Shown: positions 27,629 to 36,898, counted from the first letter of the stretch. The stretch: DNA of 64,000 nucleotides from Lysobacterales bacterium (GCA_021648125.1 JAKITK010000012.1:1-64000); one strand, 5' to 3'. The notes: generated from the letters alone by a model not told the origin. Numbers and translations are program-made.

Positions 27629-28504
27629 ATGATCGATCTGAATGACAAGCAACTACCATTATTCGAGACTGATATTGAAGTCTCCTCTCGACCAAAACAT
27701 TCTAAGCAAAAGGTTGATGAGGTAGACACGCCATTTAGCAAGTACATCGTTTATGTGGATGAAAGTGGTGATCATAGCTTGCAGAGTATCGATGATAAGT
27801 ACCCCATATTTGTACTTGCATTTTGTGTCTTTCATAAACGCCATTATAGTGAAGTGATTGTTCCGGCCCTGGAAAAATTCAAATTCAATTATTTTGGTCA
27901 TGATCAGGTGGTTCTGCATGAACATGAAATTCGCAAAGAAAAGGGTGCGTTTAATATTTTTCGTAATCGTGATCAGAAAAATCAGTTCATAGACCAGTTA
28001 GCCAATATTATTGACTGTAGTAACTTTATTTTAATCAGTTGTACTATTGATAAGCGTGAACTTAACAACCAAAGAGATATGGATTCTAATCCATACCATA
28101 TCGCGCTGGGTTACTGCATGGAAGCTCTGCATGAGTTCCTCAAGGAAAAAAATCAACACAAAAAGAAAACACATGTGGTGGTAGAGTGCCGAGGCAAAAA
28201 AGAGGATCGTGAACTGGAGTTAGAGTTTCGAAGAGTCTGTGATGGGTACAATCGGCTAGAAATACCGCTCCCTTTTGAGGTTCTATTTTCAGATAAAAAA
28301 GTTATGTCTTCTGGTCTACAACTTGCTGATTTGGTTGCACGCCCTATTGGGCTGGATTTCTTAAAGCCAGAGCAAAAAAACCGTGCCTTTGAGGTCTTAA
28401 AGGAGAAGTTTTATTGTGAGGGCGGTCGAGATAATGCTGGTAGCGACTATAGAGGGCGCGGAATGATAATTTATCCACTGCCAAAAAGCGAGAAGCCCCG
28501 ATGA
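27629..28504 (+). CDS. DUF3800 protein (defence-associated nuclease-like)
   Basis: A protein of about 291 residues from the DUF3800 family, recognisable by YIVYVDESGDHSL near the start and SSGLQLADLVARPI near the end. DUF3800 is predicted to have an RNase H-like fold with acidic active-site residues (the D-E in VDESGDH and the later D in LADLVA) and is frequently found in defence islands. The ATG at 27629 is preceded by GGAAG; an ATG at 27614 and others at 27569 give longer forms. A hairpin at 28495-28517 may end transcription. Confidence 0.72.
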   Translation: MIDLNDKQLPLFETDIEVSSRPKHSKQKVDEVDTPFSKYIVYVDESGDHSLQSIDDKYPIFVLAFCVFHKRHYSEVIVPALEKFKFNYFGHDQVVLHEHEIRKEKGAFNIFRNRDQKNQFIDQLANIIDCSNFILISCTIDKRELNNQRDMDSNPYHIALGYCMEALHEFLKEKNQHKKKTHVVVECRGKKEDRELELEFRRVCDGYNRLEIPLPFEVLFSDKKVMSSGLQLADLVARPIGLDFLKPEQKNRAFEVLKEKFYCEGGRDNAGSDYRGRGMIIYPLPKSEKPR

Positions 28505-28517
28505 AACTCACCGAGGC
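28495..28517 (+). terminator. Hairpin after the DUF3800 gene
   Basis: GCCCCGATG / CACCGAGGC flanking a five-base loop forms an imperfect 9-bp stem that overlaps the stop codon. No U-run follows, so it is at most a weak terminator or an mRNA-protecting stem. Confidence 0.35.
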
Positions 28518-28899
28518 TATAGCGCCGACCGGGAACTCCCAATCCACTTATGTACTAATTATAGGGGAACTAGGGGGTGGGTTTCAACCGTAAATTACCA
28601 AAAGGGGTCGTGTAAAAGACATTTAACTGTGTAAATAAGATCGCCCAGTGGGCACTTGAGTACGATTCACAAGCTCTTTGCCCTGCTCAGGGCCTAGGGT
28701 TTCAAGGCTTTTGACAAGCCAGTGATTTAAAAAATTCCTAGCCCGCCTTAGCCCAAGGGTTCTATATAATAATTAGTGATATCACTATTTAGCACGCCAT
28801 TCGAAGCGATTTTTTGCTCTAGCGCATCAGTTAACTGATTCAGTTTACCCATCTCGATAATACATAATAGATGAGTTATCGTTCATAACAGATGAACTA
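28505..28899. other. Intergenic with one possible small ORF
   Basis: On the minus strand, 28748-28852 is an ATG-started 34-codon frame (MGKLNQLTDALEQKIASNG...) of unknown family. A palindrome AATAGTGATATCACTATT-like sits near 28771. Nothing else is recognised; the stretch ends at the HipA duplicate. Confidence 0.3.
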
Positions 28900-29337
28900 T
28901 CAATATTCAAATGGGCATTATTTAATGCATTGGTGGGTAATGACGATGCCCACCTAAAAAACCTGAGCTGTTTTTTAGGCCCAAATGGCTTCGAACTTGC
29001 CCCATTTTATGACCTGCTGTGTACAGCCATCTACAAGCAACAAGGGACTCATCTAAATGCTGAACTTTCTCAACCCATGGGCAATGCGAAAACACTGGCA
29101 GAATTAAGCTACCCTGACATTCTGGCGTTTGGGCGTAACTTGGGCTTAGCAGAAAAATTGTGTGAAAAAGAAATCAATAAAATGCTGGTGGATATAATTC
29201 CTGCTGCAGGCGAATTGTATAAACAAGTGCAATCCAATAACGACGGGAAAAATATTACTGGTGAATTAAGAATGCTGCGTGAAATTATTGAGTTGGTGGT
29301 GAAAGAAATGGTGCACGGAATTCAAAAGTCAATTTAA
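28900..29337 (+). pseudogene. Truncated duplicate of the HipA C-terminus
   Basis: From about 28900 the sequence matches 23020 onward almost base for base: 135 codons nearly identical to the last third of the HipA at 22186, including NDDAHLKN in place of NGDAHLKN. The match continues past the stop into GTGGTTTGTCCC(C)GATTGATTT. The N-terminal and ATP-binding parts are missing, so it cannot be an active kinase. It lies 5.9 kb from the intact copy in the same orientation and could serve as a recombination substrate. Confidence 0.9.
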
Positions 29338-29500
29338 TCGTGGTTTGTCCCGATTGATTTGACCGATTGATTTAAGAACAGGGGTGTAATGCCAGCTTAA
29401 TCATGGCCTATCTCTGATTGATTGTAATAATTGTAGACTTTTCGAGCCTAGAGTTTTATCCTTCACTGATAAACGCTTAATTTAATGAGGACATCAGGGC

Positions 29501-30478
29501 ATGGCGAGTGCAAAACAACTAAAAGCCCTCTTGCGGTCATATGCAGACGGTGATGAGTCTCAATTTAACGCTGTTGCTATGCAGTTGGCTGCACATGAAG
29601 CTAAGCTGGGCCATGGAAAGCTTGCCCGTGAATTACGAGACTTGATCGATCAGGCAAAGATATTAAGATCTAGAAAAACTAGTACTCTCGTGCCTCTAGC
29701 CAAACCACGGGGTGAGCTGTCTGGTCTACTGTCAGTATTCTACCCCAAGTTGAAATTACCAGATATGATTCTGCCTAGTAGCATTGGGAATCGACTGGTT
29801 CGCCTAATTAATGAACATGTGCAGATACAGAAAATTCGCTCACATGGTCTTGCACCCCGTAAAAAGCTCCTGCTTGTAGGTCCCCCTGGTACTGGTAAGA
29901 CTATGACTGCATCAGTTTTAGCTGGAGAATTAGGATTGCCGTTATTTGTGGTCCGGCTTGACAGCCTGATGACTAAGTTTATGGGCGAGACAGCAGCAAA
30001 ACTCCGCTTGATATTCGATGCAATTCAGCGGACGCGTGGTGTCTATTTATTCGATGAGTTTGATAGTATCGGTTCGCACCGTGGGTTAGATAATGATGTT
30101 GGTGAGATAAGGCGGGTTCTTAATAGTTTCTTACAAATGATTGAATCTGATAATTCAGATAGTATTTTAGTAGCAGCTACCAATCATGTAGACCTTCTGG
30201 ATCATGCACTGTTCCGTCGGTTTGATGATGTTATTGAATATAAATTACCGAAAAAGAAAGAGATACTGGCTACATTTAAATCCAAGTTGGTTGGGTATAC
30301 AAATTCACGAATTAATTGGGCTAAGATTACTGATGCTTCCTCGGGTCTAAGTTACGGCGATATTACTAAAGTTTGCGCGAATGCTATTAAGGATGTTGTT
30401 ATTCATGATAGGGGTCAAGTTAAAGGGGTTGATTTGCTTCTGGCAATTAGAGAGCAACAATCAATCCGGAATATTTAA
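29501..30478 (+). CDS. ietA: IetA-like AAA+ ATPase
   Basis: AAA+ ATPase of the IetAS anti-phage system. Walker A GPPGTGKT is at residues 127-134, Walker B VYLFDEFD at 181-188, and the sensor region reads SILVAATNHVDLLDHALFRR with an arginine finger. The N-terminal 120 residues are helical and carry no catalytic motif. It is followed after 21 bases by the subtilisin-like partner. The ATPase plus S8 protease pair was first described on a Ti plasmid and later shown to protect against phages in Gao et al. 2020; assignment here rests on gene order and domain types. Confidence 0.82.
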   Translation: MASAKQLKALLRSYADGDESQFNAVAMQLAAHEAKLGHGKLARELRDLIDQAKILRSRKTSTLVPLAKPRGELSGLLSVFYPKLKLPDMILPSSIGNRLVRLINEHVQIQKIRSHGLAPRKKLLLVGPPGTGKTMTASVLAGELGLPLFVVRLDSLMTKFMGETAAKLRLIFDAIQRTRGVYLFDEFDSIGSHRGLDNDVGEIRRVLNSFLQMIESDNSDSILVAATNHVDLLDHALFRRFDDVIEYKLPKKKEILATFKSKLVGYTNSRINWAKITDASSGLSYGDITKVCANAIKDVVIHDRGQVKGVDLLLAIREQQSIRNI

Positions 30479-30499
30479 CCTCACCAGCAAGGAGAATTT

Positions 30500-32980
30500 A
30501 TGGTTGATGTAAGCAGGGGGCGCCTTCCACATATCCTCATTAAAGATACAGCTGTCACCCACATGTACACTAGGCCGCTTGGTGGGGGTCGCCTTAGTCT
30601 CAATCTCCCAGAGCGTAATCGACAAAGCCATGCCGAACATCTATTGACTCAACTAAATGAAATACAAGAGAAAGAGGCAGATCTCATCTCTTATCAAAAA
30701 GCGATTGGACTCGATGCAGGCTGGGGCATATATTTGGCTTTCGAGAGTGAGCCAGGTTTTGACCTAAAATTTGGAAGCTTAGAATATCAACGCAGTGGTA
30801 TTGAGCTTTGCGCAATTAAGCAAATTGATGGGAAGACAATCGCTACCGTCTTTGTTCCAGAAGGTAAATTGAGTTTCTTTCTAAATAGAACCCTTCAGTA
30901 TTTGGAGGAAGATACAGCTGGCAGTAATCCTAAGCACAAAGATTTAATTGAAGGAATATCAGAGGTTAAGCTAGCCGTACTGGAGGCATTGTGGACAGAT
31001 AATTCGGAATTGTTCCCCGAAGCTGACCAAGTAATTTGGTGGGAGATCTGGCTACGGCATACTGGCAAAGTTAATCACGAAGATCTTCTGCGCCAGCATG
31101 CAGGCAAAATGGATTTACACGTCAGTGATGAGGCCATACACTTCTTGGATCGAACCGTGCTACTTGTACGCGGTACACGGGGACAAATAGCTCAATCTAT
31201 CCAGGTTTTGGGAATTATCGCAGAGTTACGCTTTGCTAAAGAAACTGCCGATTTCTACACCAGAATGGATCGTATTGAACAACGGGAATGGATTGACGAT
31301 GCACTGAAGCAGTTGGTTCTACCCCCTGACAACGCCCCCACTATCTGTATCTTGGATACTGGCGTCACTGAACAACACCCGCTACTCAGGCCTATAGCAA
31401 GTGCATCCGATATGCACACTTATGATCCCGCATGGGGAACAGATGATAGAAACGGGCACGGGACGCCAATGGCTGGTCTAGCAATATATGGTGATCTAAC
31501 CCAACCACTTTCATCTGGTGAAAGGATCGAGCTAACTCACCGACTAGAATCTGTAAAAATATCCCCAGACCCAGGTCAACACACTGACAAACTTCTATAT
31601 GGCGCAATAACAAGTGAAAGCATTAACCGGGTTGAAATAAATCCAAACAGGCAGCGTGTCTTTGCGATGGCTATCACAGCATCTGATGATCGGGATCGGG
31701 GTAGACCATCATCCTGGTCCGCTACAATCGATTCATTATCTTACGGCTCTGAGGATGAGCAACAACGATTAGTCATACTCTCTGCGGGCAATACTGATCC
31801 TCGGAAAAGGCACAATCATCCAGATAGCAACATGACCGATGCAATTCATGATCCTGGCCAAGCATGGAATGCACTGACAATTGGTGCTTTCACAGAAAAA
31901 GCACTTCTTGATGAGCAGAGGTATCATGGTTGGTACCCTGTTGCTAATTCAGGAGATATAGGCCCTTCAAGCTGCACATCAATGGAATGGGGGAAAACTG
32001 CATGGCCGGTCAAGCCAGACATAGTGATGGAGGGTGGGAATATGGCAATCAACCCTGTAGATGGTACCGCTGACTACATTGATGATGCATTGCAACTACT
32101 CAGTACCGGACATCAGTTCGCTATAGGTAAGCAACTTGTTTCATTTGGTGATACTAGTGGCGCAACCGCACTGGCTGCACGCTTGGCTGCAATGGTTCAG
32201 GCCCAATATCCAGAGTGCTGGCCAGAAACATTACGCGCATTACTTGTTCATTCAGCGCAATGGACTGATGCAATGAAAAGTCACTTCAGTCCTTTGAGCC
32301 GGAAGGATGACTATCGGCAACTACTGCGCTTTTGCGGATACGGAACCCCAAATGAAGAAGCGCTATTTTGGAGTACTCAAAGCGCATTAACTTTAATAGC
32401 TCAAGATAACATTCAGCCATACTTCAAGGATAAAGGCGGGATAAAGACCAAGGATATCAATATTCATCAGATACCTTGGCCAACTGAAATTTTAAACGAG
32501 TTGGGAGAAACGCCGGTAGAAATGAAGGTTACTCTTTCCTATTTTATCGAACCCAATCCTGGTGCGCGCGGCTGGGCAAGCAAGTATCGGTATGCATCGC
32601 ATGGTCTAAGATTTGATGTTAAAAGACCCTTGGAGAACTTTGGTTTGTTCCAGCAACGCATAAACAAACAGGCGCGTGATGAGGAATATAGCCGGACGGC
32701 TACGCCAGATTCTGGCAATTGGACGCTTGGGAAGATGTTACGAAACCTTGGATCAATTCATTCTGACACTTGGAACGGTACTGCAGCCGAGCTTGCAGAA
32801 CGGGGGCATGTTGCTGTTTATCCTGTGGTTGGCTGGTGGAAGGAACGGGCAAACCTTCAAAGATGGGGGAATCAAGCGCGATATGCGTTGATAATTAGTA
32901 TCAGGACTCCTGATATTGAAACAAACATCTATACTCCAATTATCAATCAGATTGGTATTCCGGTTGAAATTAGAACTTAA
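30500..32980 (+). CDS. ietS: IetS-like subtilisin-family serine protease
   Basis: S8-family protease of 826 residues, partner of the upstream ATPase. The catalytic triad is visible: Asp286 in CILDTGVTEQHPLL, His320 in NGHGTPMAG and Ser553 in FGDTSGATALAARLAA. The first 280 residues and last 200 form extra domains typical of IetS. There is no signal peptide, so it acts in the cytoplasm, where the ATPase would control it or feed it a substrate. The gene looks intact. Alternative: another protease-ATPase defence variant, but the neighbourhood (nuclease, DUF3800, toxin-antitoxin) agrees with a defence role. Confidence 0.83.
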   Translation: MVDVSRGRLPHILIKDTAVTHMYTRPLGGGRLSLNLPERNRQSHAEHLLTQLNEIQEKEADLISYQKAIGLDAGWGIYLAFESEPGFDLKFGSLEYQRSGIELCAIKQIDGKTIATVFVPEGKLSFFLNRTLQYLEEDTAGSNPKHKDLIEGISEVKLAVLEALWTDNSELFPEADQVIWWEIWLRHTGKVNHEDLLRQHAGKMDLHVSDEAIHFLDRTVLLVRGTRGQIAQSIQVLGIIAELRFAKETADFYTRMDRIEQREWIDDALKQLVLPPDNAPTICILDTGVTEQHPLLRPIASASDMHTYDPAWGTDDRNGHGTPMAGLAIYGDLTQPLSSGERIELTHRLESVKISPDPGQHTDKLLYGAITSESINRVEINPNRQRVFAMAITASDDRDRGRPSSWSATIDSLSYGSEDEQQRLVILSAGNTDPRKRHNHPDSNMTDAIHDPGQAWNALTIGAFTEKALLDEQRYHGWYPVANSGDIGPSSCTSMEWGKTAWPVKPDIVMEGGNMAINPVDGTADYIDDALQLLSTGHQFAIGKQLVSFGDTSGATALAARLAAMVQAQYPECWPETLRALLVHSAQWTDAMKSHFSPLSRKDDYRQLLRFCGYGTPNEEALFWSTQSALTLIAQDNIQPYFKDKGGIKTKDINIHQIPWPTEILNELGETPVEMKVTLSYFIEPNPGARGWASKYRYASHGLRFDVKRPLENFGLFQQRINKQARDEEYSRTATPDSGNWTLGKMLRNLGSIHSDTWNGTAAELAERGHVAVYPVVGWWKERANLQRWGNQARYALIISIRTPDIETNIYTPIINQIGIPVEIRT

Positions 32981-33129
32981 TAATAAACTTATTGGCACTC
33001 TGCGCCTTTACTAAATCCTTGCATAAACAGCAAGGAGGTTTGTGCAGTAGTTGAGTAACGGGATTCGGCGGGATTCCGTTCGGGGACAGACCACGATTGA
33101 TTTATACTCGTGACTGTCCCTAAGGTACC

Positions 33130-34467
33130 CTACTCGAGTTCATTGTAAATCAATCGGTTGATATAATTTGCAGCGTAATAAATTGGTAGTGTTTGTAAAT
33201 TACTATCCCTGAAACCACCAATATTTGCAGTGAATTTATAAGATTGCTTGGGATTATAGCGTTCGATATAAGATTTCAGGCTTTTGGCCTGGGTGCGCTG
33301 CCCACTTTTCACTTCAACTGGGATAATTTCCCCATCAGGGCGTGTGAAAATAAATTCTAATTCGGCATGGTGTTGGCTATGCCAGGAGTATGTTTGATTT
33401 AGACCAAGGCTAAGCACTTCGTTTTGTACAAAGTTTTCAGCAATGTAACCTTTGAATTCGAAATTTTGTAATTGAATTTCCTGATAACCGACATCTGCCA
33501 GGCAATGCAATAAACCGACATCGTGCAGAAACAATTTAAATCGACTTTCCATGATTTGTGTTTTCAATGGACTTCGTGGCTTACCTTGAATTATGTAATT
33601 TTTTGATACCAGACGGGTTTTCACCAAGTATTCAATAGGCCCCTCTAAATCTCGGTAGCCATTTTTTTTTGGTATAACTTTAGAAAACTTATAGCGGTTG
33701 ACCGAGCCGTTAATTTCTTTCATTAGTTGCATGGGTATATTGTTAAACACCCGCTCAATATGTAAAGCAGTAGATTTTAGTGATACATATTTACCAAAAT
33801 CTCGAATATAGCCATTAATCAGTGATCTCTGTACTTTTCTAACGCGCATTGATAGCGCATTGATTTTTGATTTATCACCGTTTACCCAAGTATGTACAGG
33901 TTTAGGCATGCCACCGACAAAGTAATAGTCAAGCAATAAAGACCATAATTTTGCATGAACTGTATCGTTACGCACACAGGTCTGAAATGCTTCCGTAAGG
34001 TGGGTGTTACCATGCGCAATAATAAACTCTTCAAAAGACATAGGGTATAGATGCAGCTCATCAACTTTCCCAACAGGGAAGCTGGTGAGCAATCCGAGAT
34101 TCGAGCCTGATGCACAGATAAACATTTCTGGTCGTTGCTCCTGAAAAAACTTTAATGAATCAAGGGCATTTTGACACTCACCTATTTCATCAAAAATAAT
34201 CAGATCAGTACCGGGGTCAATATCAACTCCAAGGACGATTTGAATTTGAGTGAGGATATCTGCAGGATTCTTTGAGTCGGCAAAGACCTGGCATAAAGAT
34301 GGATTTGCTAGAAAGTCGAGCTTAATGACCTGTTGAAAGTATTGGTCTCCAAATAATTTTTCTAACAAATATGACTTGCCTACCTGTCGTGCACCGTCCA
34401 GTAGTAAAGGCATTCTTTGTGCCTGATTTTTCCAAGCAATGAGATCTTTCAGTCTATTTCTTCTCAT
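33130..34467 (-). CDS. AAA_14/DUF4143 ATPase
   Basis: An ATPase of 445 residues with a P-loop (LLDGARQVGKSYLL near residue 22), a Walker B segment (DLIIFDEIGECQNALDSLKF) and a C-terminal DUF4143 region. That region includes AELEFIFTRPDGEIIPVEVK, a nuclease-like fold signature. These widespread, mobile genes often occur in genomic islands. No partner is known. It is convergent with ietS, separated by about 150 bases containing a dispersed repeat. The gene is intact; AT-rich sequence upstream holds its promoter. Confidence 0.85.
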   Translation of the reverse strand: MRRNRLKDLIAWKNQAQRMPLLLDGARQVGKSYLLEKLFGDQYFQQVIKLDFLANPSLCQVFADSKNPADILTQIQIVLGVDIDPGTDLIIFDEIGECQNALDSLKFFQEQRPEMFICASGSNLGLLTSFPVGKVDELHLYPMSFEEFIIAHGNTHLTEAFQTCVRNDTVHAKLWSLLLDYYFVGGMPKPVHTWVNGDKSKINALSMRVRKVQRSLINGYIRDFGKYVSLKSTALHIERVFNNIPMQLMKEINGSVNRYKFSKVIPKKNGYRDLEGPIEYLVKTRLVSKNYIIQGKPRSPLKTQIMESRFKLFLHDVGLLHCLADVGYQEIQLQNFEFKGYIAENFVQNEVLSLGLNQTYSWHSQHHAELEFIFTRPDGEIIPVEVKSGQRTQAKSLKSYIERYNPKQSYKFTANIGGFRDSNLQTLPIYYAANYINRLIYNELE

Positions 34468-34844
34468 AATTACTTAATTCTCTTCATAGCATTACGGGAT
34501 TACATACTCCATTGATATTTATACTTTAATATTTATTTTCATGGAATTATATCATATATATTCTAATTAATGATACGACTATTAGTAGATAAATGCTAAT
34601 TATCAGCACGACTATTAACGGCTATATACAATAAACTGATATGACATTTTCAACAAAATTGAGAATTCAATTTATGAGGGTGGTGATAAAGTTATGCGTG
34701 CGAAAAAATTATTATTTTAGAAATTGAATTTTTTCAGACATATATGAGCACGCATCAACATAGTATATTGGCATCACTAATTAAGAAACCATGGAAACCA
34801 TGGGACATACACTTCTTAAGAATAGCAAATAAAAAATATCATAG
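34468..34844. other. AT-rich intergenic
   Basis: Roughly 380 bases of AT-rich sequence upstream of the DUF4143 gene, with repeated short pieces (CGACTATTA twice near 34575 and 34610). No open frame with support. It is probably a promoter region plus remnant DNA. Confidence 0.4.
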
Positions 34845-35001
34845 CTGTCCCGTTAACTTGCTCTTAATATTGTCATAGTTGGCGTGGTAATTGGGAAACT
34901 AGGCGTTTGATGATATTGGCGACATGAATATCAATACCCCGTTTTCGTCTTCCCGGCTCCCGGCCTACATCGAGATAACGAATTTGGAGTTAACGGGACA
35001 G
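34845..35001. repeat. Small MITE-like element, 157 bp
   Basis: Perfect 14-bp terminal inverted repeats CTGTCCCGTTAACT (34845-34858) and AGTTAACGGGACAG (34988-35001) flank the element. Inside, the minus strand reads a coding-like stretch (RKRGIDIHVANIIKRLVSQL) that may come from a parent element. No clear target-site duplication was found. Confidence 0.55.
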
Positions 35002-35009
35002 TACTGTAT

Positions 35010-35048
35010 AGGTATATTCTGGAGGTATATTCTGGAGGTATATTCTGG
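35010..35048 (+). repeat. Tandem repeat, 13 bp x 3
   Basis: Three exact copies of AGGTATATTCTGG, running into the dispersed sequence TCTGTCCCTGATTGATTC. No gene overlaps it; possibly slippage-prone. Confidence 0.8.
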
Positions 35049-35171
35049 TCTGTCCCTGATTGATTCTTAATACCTGGCAACTCTGGTTCAGGTTTAGTCT
35101 CTGCGGAGTTTGTTTATGCTAAATAGAACAAACCCCTCGCTGCTCCAGCCTGCCCCTTACCGGCGGCGTTA

Positions 35172-35417
35172 GAACTTGACAAAGGGCAGATATCAAAAGT
35201 AATACTTAGGGAAAGTGATGAAAATCACCTGTTACAAGCTCTTGCAGCAATTCAGAAAGGGCAAGTTGTAGCTCTTACGCCATCAATTGCAACTGCTGCT
35301 GCAAAGCTTAGTTTAAAGTATAAATCACCAATGGCAGATAGTATTATATACACAACTGCAAAAAGGTGGAAAAGAGGGGGCAAGGTAAAAAGCTTGGCTA
35401 CCAGCTTGCAATCCTGA
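35172..35417 (+). pseudogene. PIN-domain (VapC-like) toxin fragment
   Basis: An open frame with no start codon reads ELDKGQISKVILRESDENHL, then ALTPSIATAAAKLSLKYKSP and MADSIIYTTAK, which is the C-terminal half of a PIN ribonuclease (the MADxIIYxTAK segment contains one active-site Asp). The N-terminal catalytic Asp and the end of the fold are missing. It starts just after the sequence CGGCGTTAG and has no antitoxin next to it. Confidence 0.6.
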
Positions 35418-35623
35418 CTTGGCTGTATCTAGTTATAATTGCCTTCGCAGCAACTTATCAAATATTTTTTACAGATCTGTTTGCTTCGCATGCCTTCACA
35501 GTTGAGAATAATATTTTTACCTCGTTTTTTGGTAAAACGATGGGTAAATTGATTTGGGGAATACCTATTTTATATATCCTAATTCGCGACCTTAAATTAA
35601 CTGACAGTGATTCACAAAACTAG
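35366..35623 (+). CDS. Small membrane protein, unknown family
   Basis: An 85-residue frame from a GTG start (35366) encodes two TM segments (YQLAILTWLYLVIIAFAATY and WGIPILYILIRDLKL) with a charged N-terminus. It overlaps the end of the PIN fragment in another frame. Codon use and helix pattern look real but there is no family match; the start may instead be further downstream. Confidence 0.45.
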   Translation: MEKRGQGKKLGYQLAILTWLYLVIIAFAATYQIFFTDLFASHAFTVENNIFTSFFGKTMGKLIWGIPILYILIRDLKLTDSDSQN

Positions 35624-35726
35624 TACCCCATGGCGTATTTGCTCTGGAACTATGCCAAATTGGGCGGCTACTCATGCCCAAGACAGGCACAGGAGCTGGC
35701 TAATTCTGATGTTATACTTTTGAGTT

Positions 35727-36236
35727 ATGGATATATCAATCAAACTTGAAGTAGAAGACTGGTATCAATTCCAGTCATATCTTGCGAAGGAACTGCCAAA
35801 GGCTGTGAAGTCCTGGACAAACAGCTTTTGGTTTGGTCTTATAGTGTGGGCTGCAATAGCCATTTTATTTATGTCTGTTTCTCAAATTACAAGTGAATTC
35901 CACTGGCCAACTGCTAGTATAGTTTCAGTGTTCTTTATCCTTTTATTTGCCTTGTATATTTTCAATCTAATCAAGTTTAAAAAGGCATGTGCGCCATCCG
36001 AAGCAGGAGCGTTTATTGGCGATCATCAATTTGTTTTTGATGAGGAAGGGATAAAATCACAGGGGTATGGTTATGAAGGGAAACACAGTTGGTTGCTTGT
36101 GCAGCGAATTGAGCGCACTAATGGAATGATCCTCATTTTTCTAGATACAGCATATGCTTTTGTATTTCCAGAAAGTAAGCTAGAGGATCCAGAGCAACTA
36201 TACAATTACATAATTGAGCAATATAAAAACATATAG
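35727..36236 (+). CDS. YcxB-like membrane protein
   Basis: A protein of 169 residues with two TM helices (FGLIVWAAIAILFMSVSQI and SVFFILLFALYIFNLI) followed by a YcxB-like C-terminal domain: FDEEGIKSQGYGYEGKHSWL, then FLDTAYAFVFPESKL. YcxB-type proteins are small membrane proteins of unknown function and are often found in mobile gene pools. Its ATG at 35727 lacks a strong ribosome binding site. It is isolated between the small membrane protein and a MITE, consistent with acquired DNA. Confidence 0.65.
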   Translation: MDISIKLEVEDWYQFQSYLAKELPKAVKSWTNSFWFGLIVWAAIAILFMSVSQITSEFHWPTASIVSVFFILLFALYIFNLIKFKKACAPSEAGAFIGDHQFVFDEEGIKSQGYGYEGKHSWLLVQRIERTNGMILIFLDTAYAFVFPESKLEDPEQLYNYIIEQYKNI

Positions 36237-36364
36237 CAAGGTAAATGCACTCGGGCTTTCAATGGCATCGTTTGATTTAAGTGTTCCGCTGTATTCCATG
36301 CCATCTAGTTACGCATAATATTGCGAATTCAGCAGAATTCAGGAAAGAATTCGGGGTCAGACCA

Positions 36365-36605
36365 GAATGGCACTTACTTAAGAAGTAACTTATTGAAATA
36401 TATAGAAATATTTGACCAGCTTGAAAGCAAGTTTTTTAAATAAAAAGAACTGATATCGGGTAGTTGGCTTTAGTCAACCAATAAAACCGTAGGTTTTAAA
36501 ACCTGTTGGCTAAAGCCAACTACCCGAAGCCTCTTCGGTTGCCTTGAAAAATACACTATATTTCAATAGCTTAAGCTGCAAAATCCTCTTAAGTAAGTGC
36601 CATTC
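36365..36605. repeat. MITE-like element with nested inverted repeats
   Basis: Perfect 19-bp terminal repeats, GAATGGCACTTACTTAAGA (36365-36383) and its complement (36587-36605), are extended by TTGAAATATA-type sequence. Inside sits a second perfect 17-bp palindrome (36457-36473 with 36510-36526). The whole 241-bp element folds as one long hairpin. Single end-like sequences (GTGCCATTC or GAATGGCAC) occur near 138 and 21631. Confidence 0.75.
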
Positions 36606-36662
36606 GGGTCAGACCACGATTGATTCAAAGAATTCGGGTCAGACCACGATTGATTCATTTTC

Positions 36663-36812
36663 ATATTTCATGTGTACATATTACCTCAAATGATGACAGA
36701 GCCAGAGGTCAGGGTAACTTCCCTACGAATTTGCAACATAGGATCCCAGCCAGCATTCCTGATAGCCGGTGAGATGAAAAGATCACATATATCGCTTTCG
36801 CTGAGTTTTCTT
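36663..36812 (-). pseudogene. Type I restriction HsdR N-terminal remnant
   Basis: Minus-strand reading gives KLSESDICDLFISPAIRNAG, then WDPMLQIRREVTLTSG, a TGA, and GNMYT, which matches the N-terminus of EcoEI-type HsdR (usual form ..DICDLFITPAI..AGWD..QIRREVTLTPGPVVVRGNM). Two in-frame stops and the absence of everything after about 50 residues show it is dead. It is the only trace of a type I restriction system in the window. Confidence 0.6.
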
Positions 36813-36814
36813 TT

Positions 36815-36898
36815 TTATCCATTTAGCTTTGAAAGCCCCTTTTGCACTTGTTGCCAGAAAGGCCAACCAATAAGTACCGCATTAAATTCAGTAAAAGT
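36815..36898 (-). pseudogene. Gene-tail remnant upstream of HsdR
   Basis: In the same frame and just upstream of the HsdR remnant, an open stretch reads TEFNAVLIGWPFWQQVQKGL and then stops at 36815. It is probably the end of the gene that preceded hsdR. Too short to name. Confidence 0.3.

Noticed and set aside
35115-35175. attC-like sequence (GCCTGCCCCTTACCGGCGGCGTTAG) before the PIN fragment, suggesting an integron cassette
   Set aside because: The 3' end resembles an attC core but the left arm does not pair with it, and no integrase or second attC is visible.
35629-35752. Short ORF reading MAYLLWNYAKLGGYSC...
   Set aside because: No family match, overlaps the YcxB-like start region and has no ribosome binding site.
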